Of a DNA stretch of 7,985 bases, positions 1-5,367 are shown piece after piece. Origin of the DNA: SMXQ01 sp033720855 (lineage in GTDB: Bacteria > Pseudomonadota > Alphaproteobacteria > SMXQ01); NCBI GenBank assembly GCA_033720855.1, contig JAWWBR010000151.1, positions 1 through 7,985 on the forward strand, given 5' to 3'. A model generated the notes under the pieces. That model worked only from the letters and a program-made list of their open reading frames with translations, did no database searches and had not been told where the DNA came from. The translations under genes were made by a program, and so were the position numbers. The number at the start of each line of letters is the position of its first letter. Position 1 is the first letter of the stretch.

Positions 1-992
1 ATGTTTTTCGCTATATCCGATCGCCAACACAGTTCGAAGCCCCTCTCGCGCATTTCGCTGGGGACTTCGTTGGGCAGGATGTCCGTCAATTCTTCTATGT
101 CATCAAAGAGAATCCCGCCGCCTTCGCCCACATACTCCTTCAGATCGGGCCGTATATTCGCCAGACAGACCCCGACCCCGGAGGCTTGAGCTTCGGCCAC
201 AGCCACCGGCCAGCCCACGTTCTTCATTATCTTGTCGGCCGTGTAGACGAGCCAGCGATGCTGCTTGTAGACCCGTGGCATCTGTTCGGGCTGTACCGCA
301 TCATGGATATGGCATCGCCCATTTATGCGGCTGTTTTCTTTCCTCAGCTCCTCGGCGGAATAGCCGATCGGATAAAGGTTGAAGGTAAGATCGGGGAGAA
401 TGTTTGCAAGGCGCAGAAAGTCCCCCATGGCTTTTTTGCTGAGAGCCGCGCCCATGTTTATCACGGCCTCGCCGTTGGGCGACTCGTCGTAGAACCTCTT
501 CACATCGACGACCGGAAAGCTGGGATGCAATTTTGTTTCGTCCGCCCCGCATTCGGCCAACAACTCGCAGGTCATGGGGAAGCCGAGAAGCCCGAGGCAA
601 AGCTCAGACTTGGTGATCTTGGCGTAATTCGTCATGTGTTCGAGATACGCGGGGCTTTTGAGGTTATAGCCCGTAAGCACATCGAAACTGTGGGCGCGAA
701 TCGTGAACGGAAGCGAATAGTACTCGCAAAACGGCAAAAGCCTTTGCGCCACGGTCATATAATGAAAATGGACCACCTCGGGCTCGAACTGCTCGACCAG
801 AGCGTCTAGAACCGCTTTCATGTTGTCGCTTCCAACGCAATAGGATCTGTGGTTCCGGTAGGGAAGGTTCGCATTCTGCAAGGAGAAGATTTGAATCTCA
901 ACCAAATGAGAAACATTTTCTATCTCGTTGTAAATATAAGTCTCGGATAGCTGAGGATATTCTTGGAGAATATACAATACTCGTTTTTTCAA
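1..992 (-). CDS. Group 1 (GT-B fold) glycosyltransferase, C-terminus cut by window edge
   Basis: Likely transfers a sugar from a nucleotide-sugar donor onto a growing surface or exopolysaccharide at the cytoplasmic membrane; donor and acceptor cannot be told from the sequence. The 330 visible codons have two GT-B halves. The N-terminus KKRVLYILQEYPQLSETYIYNEI-like segment (residues 2-24, key YPQLSET at 12-18) is typical of WcaL-like polysaccharide transferases. The donor-binding half ends in GWPVAVAEAQASGVGV (about 260-275), matching the E-x7-E region but keeping only the second Glu (about E267). The start is TTG at 992: an in-frame stop lies 21 bases upstream, no ATG or GTG lies between, and GGGAGAG sits about 8 bases before it. 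Family members run about 350-420 residues, so only the end is missing. A/T-ending codons (ata, aaa, aat) are more common than in neighbouring genes, which suggests transfer. The family is clear; the exact function is not known. Confidence 0.85.
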   Translation of the reverse strand, partial: MKKRVLYILQEYPQLSETYIYNEIENVSHLVEIQIFSLQNANLPYRNHRSYCVGSDNMKAVLDALVEQFEPEVVHFHYMTVAQRLLPFCEYYSLPFTIRAHSFDVLTGYNLKSPAYLEHMTNYAKITKSELCLGLLGFPMTCELLAECGADETKLHPSFPVVDVKRFYDESPNGEAVINMGAALSKKAMGDFLRLANILPDLTFNLYPIGYSAEELRKENSRINGRCHIHDAVQPEQMPRVYKQHRWLVYTADKIMKNVGWPVAVAEAQASGVGVCLANIRPDLKEYVGEGGGILFDDIEELTDILPNEVPSEMRERGFELCWRSDIAKN

Positions 993-1544
993 TTTCGCGC
1001 TCTCCCGAAATATTCAAGATCTCTAATTGGCCAGGACGATATCGCCTCGCAGAATTCGATCCCACGGCCCGGACTGCACGTGTCAGAGTATTGGGCCGGT
1101 GGGGCGGACCCAACACGGCACCGACTGGTGTCGAGATGATCCTCTCATGACCGAGAAAACGAGGCCATTCCTAAATTGTTCGAACCGAATCTCCTTTGTA
1201 AACAGATATTCCAAATTTTAGATTCTCGGCGCCCGGGCGTCGCCGGCACGACCGGACCGGCACAGGACCGCAGGCGCCCCGGCCTTCTCAGGATCCGGTC
1301 TTCCCGGCCCTCGGGAACAAACCTTGAGCGTTCCCGGGCTCGCAAATGGGCGAAGTGGAGACCCTGGGCGGTCGCGTTCACAGGACAAACGGCCCGGATT
1401 TCTCATACATTGGAACGTCATTTGTGATAGAGCACCACAACGAACGACAGGTGATAGGGAAGCGTTGCGGTTGGCGCGGTTTGCCCATCCCAAGGGCTGC
1501 GACATGAGAGCGAGGCGCAACGAAACGCGTGGAACCGGAAAAAG
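993..1544. other. Gene-free divergent intergenic region (552 bp)
   Basis: This stretch separates the divergent glycosyltransferase and UDP-glucuronate decarboxylase genes. Open frames within it translate to Arg/Pro/Gly-rich sequence without recognisable motifs, and I do not accept them as genes. The segment 1165-1226 is distinctly AT-rich and is the best place for promoters. On the plus strand TTGTAA (1196-1201), 17 bases, TAGATT (1219-1224) is a weak sigma-70-like pair. After it the DNA becomes very GC-rich to about 1420. An inverted repeat CGGGAAC (1312-1318) / GTTCCCG (1330-1336) with an 11-base loop is present, as is a short TTGGG/CCCAA repeat (1091-1095 / 1109-1113). If the promoter is near 1224, the mRNA leader of the decarboxylase gene would be about 310 bases, unusually long. 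Confidence 0.5.
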
Positions 1545-2501
1545 ATGCATCGGCGCAAAAGGGTGATCGTAACGGGAGGTGCCGGCTTTCTTGGCTCCCA
1601 CCTTTGCGAAAGGCTCCTGAATGAAGGCCACGAGGTCCTCTGCGTGGACAATTTCTTTACGGGCACCAAGGACAACATCGGTCATCTGGTGGAGAGCCCG
1701 TATTTCGAGGTGCTGCGCCACGATGTGACGTTCCCGCTTTATGTGGAGGGGGACGAGATCTACAACCTCGCGTGCCCGGCCTCGCCGGTCCAATACAGGT
1801 TGGACCCCGTTCAAACAACCAAGACATCTGTCCATGGCGCGATCAATATGTTGGGCCTCGCCAAACGTCTGCGCGCAAAGATATTCCAGGCTTCGACCAG
1901 CGAAGTCTACGGCGACCCGGAGGCCCACCCGCAGAAAGAGGATTATTGGGGTCATGTCAATCCCCTAGGGCCTCGGTCCTGTTACGACGAAGGCAAGCGC
2001 TGCGCAGAGACACTGTTCTTCGATTACCACAGGCAGCATAACCTCCGCATCAAGGTGGCACGCATCTTCAATACCTACGGCCCTCGCATGCATCCCGATG
2101 ATGGGAGGGTGGTTTCGAACTTCATCGTGCAGGCACTCAAAAACGAGGCCGTTACGCTTTATGGGGACGGCACCCAGACGCGGGCCTTCTGTTATGTTGA
2201 CGACATGATCGAGGGTTGCGTCCGCTTAATGGCAGCCGGCGAGGAAGCAACCGGTCCGGTGAACCTCGGCAACCCCGTGGAAACCTCGGTGCGGGAACTG
2301 GCGGAGACGATCATTGATCTCGCGGGCTCCAAATCCCGGCTGGAATTCCAACCCTTGCCGGAGGACGACCCGGCCCAAAGGTGCCCCGATATCGGCCTCG
2401 CTCGGGATCTCTTGAACTGGGAGCCCAATGTGGGTTTGACCGAAGGCCTGACCCATACGATCGCCTATTTCGACCGCATGCTTATGGCGGGAGCAAGATA
2501 G
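1545..2501 (+). CDS. UDP-glucuronate decarboxylase (UDP-xylose synthase), NAD-dependent SDR
   Basis: Predicted to convert UDP-glucuronate to UDP-xylose plus CO2 in the cytosol with tightly bound NAD, supplying xylose for a polysaccharide. The 318-residue protein is a full-length extended short-chain dehydrogenase. It has the Rossmann motif GGAGFLG (11-17) with Asp35 at the end of strand 2, the family signature ACPASP (76-81), the catalytic TSE (118-120) and YDEGK (Tyr147, Lys151), then RIFNTYGPRM (173-182) and DGRVVSNF. ACPASP, SCYDEGKR and NTYGPRM together point to the UXS group rather than to UDP-glucose 4-epimerase or dTDP-glucose dehydratase. The ATG at 1545 is chosen because the Rossmann strand begins six residues later; the ribosome site is weak (GGAA about 10 bases upstream). 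It stands alone on the plus strand, divergent from the glycosyltransferase. The assignment is strong from motifs; the activity itself is inferred. Confidence 0.93.
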   Translation: MHRRKRVIVTGGAGFLGSHLCERLLNEGHEVLCVDNFFTGTKDNIGHLVESPYFEVLRHDVTFPLYVEGDEIYNLACPASPVQYRLDPVQTTKTSVHGAINMLGLAKRLRAKIFQASTSEVYGDPEAHPQKEDYWGHVNPLGPRSCYDEGKRCAETLFFDYHRQHNLRIKVARIFNTYGPRMHPDDGRVVSNFIVQALKNEAVTLYGDGTQTRAFCYVDDMIEGCVRLMAAGEEATGPVNLGNPVETSVRELAETIIDLAGSKSRLEFQPLPEDDPAQRCPDIGLARDLLNWEPNVGLTEGLTHTIAYFDRMLMAGAR

Positions 2502-2579
2502 AGCATCCGCACCGGCGGGGCCCTGTCACAAGGTCGGGGAGGTGCCTTAAGGGGATGAGCACCCGGCACACCCAGGAAG

Positions 2580-2605
2580 GGCGGATTCGGGTTCGAAACC
2601 CCGCC
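2580..2605 (+). terminator. Candidate hairpin downstream of the UDP-glucuronate decarboxylase gene
   Basis: GGCG (2580-2583) pairs with CGCC (2602-2605), and inside it GGGTT (2589-2593) pairs with AACCC (2597-2601) across a CGA loop, leaving a five-base bulge on the left arm. It lies 79 bases after the stop codon. Only a poor T-tract (GAGTATTT) follows, so this is a weak terminator candidate. A second weak hairpin, GGTGC/GCACC (2541-2545 / 2559-2563), lies between it and the gene. Nothing else is evident in 2502-2642. Confidence 0.25.
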
Positions 2606-2642
2606 GAGTATTTCCTATCGACTTGCTCGCAAACAGGGCGGC

Positions 2643-2661
2643 GGCGGCGAAACGCGCCACC
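2643..2661 (-). terminator. Candidate terminator hairpin of tRNA-Gly
   Basis: Read on the minus strand, GGTGGCG (2661-2655) and CGCCGCC (2649-2643) form a 7-bp stem with one G-U pair around a 5-base loop, starting 13 bases beyond the tRNA CCA end. The same structure on the plus strand would have a C-A mismatch, which favours minus-strand use. The tail (GCCGCCCTGTTTG) has only a short T run, so termination efficiency is doubtful. Confidence 0.3.
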
Positions 2662-2673
2662 CTCCGAAAGAAA

Positions 2674-2748
2674 TGGAGCGGGCGAAGGGATTCGAACCCT
2701 CGACTTCAACCTTGGCAAGGTTGCGCTCTACCCCTGAGCTACGCCCGC
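2674..2748 (-). tRNA. tRNA-Gly (anticodon GCC)
   Basis: The minus strand folds into a complete 75-base cloverleaf with encoded CCA. The acceptor stem GCGGGCG/CGCCCGC is perfect (7 bp), the D-arm is GCTC-loop-GAGC, the anticodon stem CAACC/GGTTG encloses the loop TTGCCAA, and the T-arm GAGGG-TTCGAAT-CCCTT (last pair G-T) is canonical. The anticodon GCC occupies 2716-2714 and reads the glycine codons GGC and GGU. There is no intron and no variable-arm extension. Its 3' end points toward the polysaccharide genes on the left. Confidence 0.97.
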
Positions 2749-2813
2749 AAAATTTCGTGACCTTGACGCCGCCCGGCGCCCCGGCAAGCGGAGCCCCGAT
2801 GCGAAGGCCCGCG

Positions 2814-2841
2814 ATAATAATTGAAGTCGCGCTCTTTGCAA
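2814..2841 (-). promoter_or_regulatory. Candidate sigma-70-type promoter of tRNA-Gly
   Basis: On the minus strand TTGCAA (2841-2836) is followed after 16 bases by TATTAT (2819-2814). These match the -35 consensus at four of six and the -10 consensus at five of six positions. Transcription would start near 2807, giving a leader of about 60 bases to be removed by processing before the tRNA 5' end at 2748. The ATAATAATT tract stands out in very GC-rich surroundings, which supports it. Confidence 0.45.
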
Positions 2842-2968
2842 GGCCTGTTGAACCGCGGCCGCCGACCCCGGACACCGGCATGCAAGGTCGCGCGCGGGTG
2901 ACGGGAGCATCACCTCCCTTTTCCGCCGCATTTCGGCGCGCTATGCTGCGCGCTTGGTGGCGCAGCCA

Positions 2969-2998
2969 TTGACAAGTCCGGGGCACGCGCCATCTTGT
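2969..2998 (+). promoter_or_regulatory. Candidate promoter of the cnoX operon
   Basis: A perfect -35 hexamer TTGACA (2969-2974) is followed after 18 bases by a weak -10, TCTTGT (2993-2998). Alphaproteobacterial promoters often keep the -35 better than the -10. It would give a leader of about 85 bases before the ATG at 3089. The 340-base gap between tRNA-Gly and cnoX (2749-3088) otherwise holds only the tRNA promoter; I see no gene in it. Confidence 0.35.
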
Positions 2999-3088
2999 AC
3001 CGGGGACCGGACGGGTCGGGTGCGCGATGTTCCGCGCCCTGTGGTCCGGTCGGTTGCCCGCAACACGAGTCGAGAGAAAGACAGCGTT

Positions 3089-4030
3089 ATGGATACTCTT
3101 CCCGGTGGGAACGGAGCGGCGGCGCCAGGCGGCGTGCCCGGCGACCTCGTCAAGGACGTCGATACCGCCGGCTTCATGACCGAGGTCATCGAGGCCAGTC
3201 AGTCGGTCCCGGTCATCGTCGATTTCTGGGCGCCCTGGTGCGGCCCCTGCAAGCAGCTCGGCCCGGTCATCGAAAAGCTGGTGACCGAAGCCGGCGGCGC
3301 GGTGCGCCTGGCCAAAGTGGATATCGACCAGAACCAGCAGCTCGCCCAGCAGCTCAGGGTGCAATCCATTCCCATGGTTTATGCTTTCGTCGGCGGCCGG
3401 CCCGTCGACGGGTTTCAGGGCGCGCTTCCGGAAAGCGAGGTCAAGGCCTTCATCGACCGCGTGATCGCGGCGGCCGGCACGGCCGGCGATGCCGCCGGCA
3501 CCAGCGCGGCGGCGGAAATCATCGCCGAGGGCAAGGCGGCGCTCGCCAAGGGCGACGACGGCACCGCCATGCAGCTGTTCGCCAAGGTGCTCGAAAGCGA
3601 CGACAACAACGTCGAGGCCTTGGCCGGCCTGGCCCGGTGCTACATCGCCGCCGGCGAGCACGAGGCCGCGCGCAATCTTCTGTCCGACATCCCGGAAGAG
3701 CATGCCGATCACCCCGACGTGGCGGCGGTGCGCAGCAGCCTGGACCTGATGGCCGAAAGCGCGGGGGCCGGCGGCGTCGCCGAGCTGGAAGCGAAGGTTG
3801 CGGCGGCCCCGGCCGACCTGCAGGCGCGGTTCGATTTGGCCATGGCCAGGTTCGGTGCCGGCGACCGTGAAGGCGCGGTGAATGATCTTCTGGAAGCTGT
3901 GCGCCGCAATCCCGGCTGGAACGACGGTGCCGCCCGCAAGCAACTGCTCAAGATGTTCGAGGCCTGGGGGCCCGAGGATCCATTGACCGTCGAGGGCCGC
4001 GAGCGGCTGTCCACGGTGCTGTTCTCGTGA
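3089..4030 (+). CDS. cnoX: CnoX/YbbN-type chaperedoxin (thioredoxin domain plus TPR)
   Basis: A cytosolic protein of the CnoX (YbbN) family. Family members hold unfolded or oxidised proteins for refolding by GroEL or DnaK and can form mixed disulfides with clients. The 313 residues comprise a low-complexity N-terminus (1-19), a thioredoxin fold (about 20-128) and, after an Ala/Gly-rich linker, an all-helical TPR-like region (about 140-313). The active site is WCGPC with Cys51 and Cys54, preceded by VDFWAPW, and the cis-proline is in SIPMVYAF (Pro95). E. coli CnoX lacks this CxxC, whereas alphaproteobacterial members such as that of Caulobacter are reported to keep it and have thioredoxin activity. 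I chose the ATG at 3089, preceded by GAGAGAAAG, over an in-frame start at 2954 that adds 45 Arg/Pro-rich residues unlike the family. First gene of a four-gene run. Family assignment is strong. Confidence 0.9.
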   Translation: MDTLPGGNGAAAPGGVPGDLVKDVDTAGFMTEVIEASQSVPVIVDFWAPWCGPCKQLGPVIEKLVTEAGGAVRLAKVDIDQNQQLAQQLRVQSIPMVYAFVGGRPVDGFQGALPESEVKAFIDRVIAAAGTAGDAAGTSAAAEIIAEGKAALAKGDDGTAMQLFAKVLESDDNNVEALAGLARCYIAAGEHEAARNLLSDIPEEHADHPDVAAVRSSLDLMAESAGAGGVAELEAKVAAAPADLQARFDLAMARFGAGDREGAVNDLLEAVRRNPGWNDGAARKQLLKMFEAWGPEDPLTVEGRERLSTVLFS

Positions 4031-4037
4031 GGCCCAA

Positions 4038-4727
4038 GTGAGCGGGAGCCCCTTCGACCCGACCTTCGACGACCTGCCGGATATCCTGCCGATCTTTCCC
4101 CTCGCCGGCGTCCTGCTGCTGCCCGGCGGCACTCTGCCGCTCAACATTTTCGAACCCCGTTACCTGGCGATGACGGCCGATGCCCTGAAGACCGACGACC
4201 GCATGATCGGCATGATCCAGCCCACCGGCGCCGACGATGGCGAGTCCGCCCGTGCGCCGGGGCGCAATGGGCCGGAAGTCTATCCGCTCGGTTGCGCCGG
4301 ACGCATGGTGAGCTTCACCGAGACCGGGGATGGGCGCTACCTGATCAATCTCCTCGGCGTCGCCCGGTTCCGGATCCGCGAGGAGCTGCCTTTGCTTCGA
4401 GGCTACCGCAGGGTGCGTCCGGATTATTCCGACTTCGAAGCGGACCTCGACCCGACCCCGACGACGATCGACAGGCAACGGCTGATGGGCACCTTGGAAA
4501 CCTTTTTCAAGGCCCAGGGCATCGACCCCAACTGGTCGGCGATCGAAAAACTGGGGGACCGTGAGTTGGTGACGTTCCTGGCCATGGGATGCCCGTTCGG
4601 CGCATCCGAAAAACAGGCCTTGCTCGAAGCCGACGGCCCCGAAGAGTGCTGCACGGTTCTGCTCGCCCTTATGGAAATGATGGGCGGCGCGGGCAGCGCC
4701 GATGACGGCGGCGGTACCCGCCACTGA
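4038..4727 (+). CDS. Stand-alone LON substrate-binding-domain protein
   Basis: A 229-residue protein made almost only of the N-terminal (PUA-like) domain of Lon protease, about residues 15-205. The hallmark is LPIFPLAGVLLLPGGTLPLNIFEPRY (from about 17), followed by strands ending in GCAGRMVSF and GVARFRI. There is no AAA+ ATPase and no Ser-Lys protease domain, so it cannot degrade proteins itself. In Lon this domain recognises substrates; the role of the free-standing form (COG2802) is not established. The start is GTG at 4038, seven bases after the cnoX stop. Its ribosome site GAGG overlaps that stop codon, which implies translational coupling. Linkage to a holdase chaperone suggests a protein-quality-control role, but that is inference. 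The family is certain, the function open. Confidence 0.9.
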   Translation: MSGSPFDPTFDDLPDILPIFPLAGVLLLPGGTLPLNIFEPRYLAMTADALKTDDRMIGMIQPTGADDGESARAPGRNGPEVYPLGCAGRMVSFTETGDGRYLINLLGVARFRIREELPLLRGYRRVRPDYSDFEADLDPTPTTIDRQRLMGTLETFFKAQGIDPNWSAIEKLGDRELVTFLAMGCPFGASEKQALLEADGPEECCTVLLALMEMMGGAGSADDGGGTRH

Positions 4728-4739
4728 AGAGGTGTTCCG

Positions 4740-4940
4740 ATGAGCGAAAGCGATACCCCGGGGGTCGACCCCAAGCTTCTGGAAATCCTGGTCTGTCCCC
4801 TGACCAAAGGGCCGCTGCGCTACGATGCCGAACGCCAGGAGCTGATATCCGACCAAGCCGGCCTCGCCTATCCGATCCGCGACGGCATCCCCATCATGCT
4901 GCCCGATGAGGCCCGCGCCCTCGGCGAGGACGGCACCTGA
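4740..4940 (+). CDS. Trm112/UPF0434 (YcaR-like) small protein
   Basis: A 66-residue protein of the Trm112-like family, close to the usual 55-70. The core runs from LLEILVCPLTKGPLRY (13-28) to LAYPIRDGIPIMLPDEAR (41-58), the classic UPF0434 ending. Eukaryotic Trm112 is a zinc-binding activator of methyltransferases; the job of the bacterial form is poorly known. This copy has a single cysteine (Cys19), and the second position of the usual CxxC is Thr22, so it cannot make the four-Cys zinc site; loss of these ligands is common in alphaproteobacterial members. The ATG at 4740 follows a strong ribosome site GAAGAGG, and the gene lies 12 bases after the LON-domain gene, so it belongs to the same operon. 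Family assignment is strong. Confidence 0.9.
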   Translation: MSESDTPGVDPKLLEILVCPLTKGPLRYDAERQELISDQAGLAYPIRDGIPIMLPDEARALGEDGT

Positions 4941-4953
4941 CCCACGCGCATCG

Positions 4954-5331
4954 ATGGCCGGTTCCGACAGCCCGACACCGCCCGCCGTCACCGAGGCCCG
5001 GCTCGACCGTGGCGCAGGCCGCCTGCACCTGACCTTCGAGGACGGCGCGCGCTATTCCTACAGCGCCGAGTTCCTGCGCGTCTTGTCGCCCTCGGCCGAG
5101 GTCCAGGGGCATGGGCCGGGGCCGGCGGTCACCGTACCCGGCAAGCGCGGGGTGGGGATCACCGCCCTGGAGGCGGTGGGCAATTACGCGCTGCGCATCC
5201 TCTTCGACGACGGCCACGATACGGGGATTTATTCCTGGGCCTATTTCCGCGAATTGGGGGAAGAGCAGGCGGTCAAGTGGAGCCGCTATCTCGAGGCGCT
5301 GGACCGCGAGGGCTTGTCCCGCGATCCCTGA
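4954..5331 (+). CDS. DUF971 (gamma-butyrobetaine hydroxylase-like N-terminal domain) protein
   Basis: A 125-residue protein that is a single DUF971 domain, the fold found at the N-terminus of gamma-butyrobetaine hydroxylase but here without the oxygenase part. Typical features are the N-terminal LTFEDGARYSYSAEFLRVLSPSAEVQGH block, the central ITALEAVGNYALRILFDDGHDTGIYSW block and the closing W-x-RYLEAL helix. The domain binds metal in some proteins and is seen beside Fe-S assembly factors in other bacteria, but its role here is unknown. I chose the ATG at 4954 because the frame upstream overlaps the Trm112 gene and lacks family sequence. The ribosome site is weak, so expression probably relies on coupling across the 13-base gap. 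Last gene of the run. Confidence 0.88.
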   Translation: MAGSDSPTPPAVTEARLDRGAGRLHLTFEDGARYSYSAEFLRVLSPSAEVQGHGPGPAVTVPGKRGVGITALEAVGNYALRILFDDGHDTGIYSWAYFRELGEEQAVKWSRYLEALDREGLSRDP

Positions 5332-5333
5332 GC

Positions 5334-5347
5334 CCGCGGTCCCGCGG
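5334..5347. terminator. Possible bidirectional hairpin in the 36-bp convergent gap
   Basis: Two copies of the self-complementary hexamer CCGCGG (5334-5339 and 5342-5347) are separated by TC and can fold on each other. The gap between the two convergent stop codons (5332-5367) is only 36 bases, so any terminator must lie here or inside the genes. No T-tract follows on either strand, so a classical intrinsic terminator is not supported. Confidence 0.2.
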
Positions 5348-5367
5348 CCGAGCGCTGCCGCCCCCTC

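Noticed and set aside
186..809. Plus-strand open frame of 207 codons
   Set aside because: It lies antisense to the glycosyltransferase, whose minus-strand frame shows family motifs; the plus frame shows none.
1312..1336. Inverted repeat CGGGAAC/GTTCCCG as a terminator
   Set aside because: No T-tract follows on either strand and no gene ends nearby; kept only as part of the intergenic description.
1218..1955. Minus-strand open frame of 245 codons
   Set aside because: It overlaps the well-supported UDP-glucuronate decarboxylase on the other strand and shows only Arg/Pro-rich composition.
2535..2610. tRNA-like sequence around GGGTTCGAAACCC
   Set aside because: The T-loop looks canonical but the T-stem has a mismatch and no matching 5' acceptor strand, anticodon arm or CCA end is found. 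It is better read as a simple hairpin.
2381..2737. Plus-strand open frame ending in GEGIRTLDFNLGKVALYP
   Set aside because: This is the well-known false protein made by translating the antisense of a tRNA gene; here it covers most of tRNA-Gly.
2954..3088. Longer N-terminus for cnoX from an in-frame start at 2954
   Set aside because: The 45 extra residues are Arg/Pro-rich and unlike the family; the ATG at 3089 has a ribosome site and the expected distance to the thioredoxin fold.
2615..4147. Minus-strand open frame of 510 codons
   Set aside because: It runs through tRNA-Gly and antisense to all of cnoX; its His/Gly/Arg-rich composition is what GC-rich antisense frames produce.
3948..4991. 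Minus-strand open frame of 347 codons
   Set aside because: It is antisense to the LON-domain and Trm112-like genes, which have clear family motifs.
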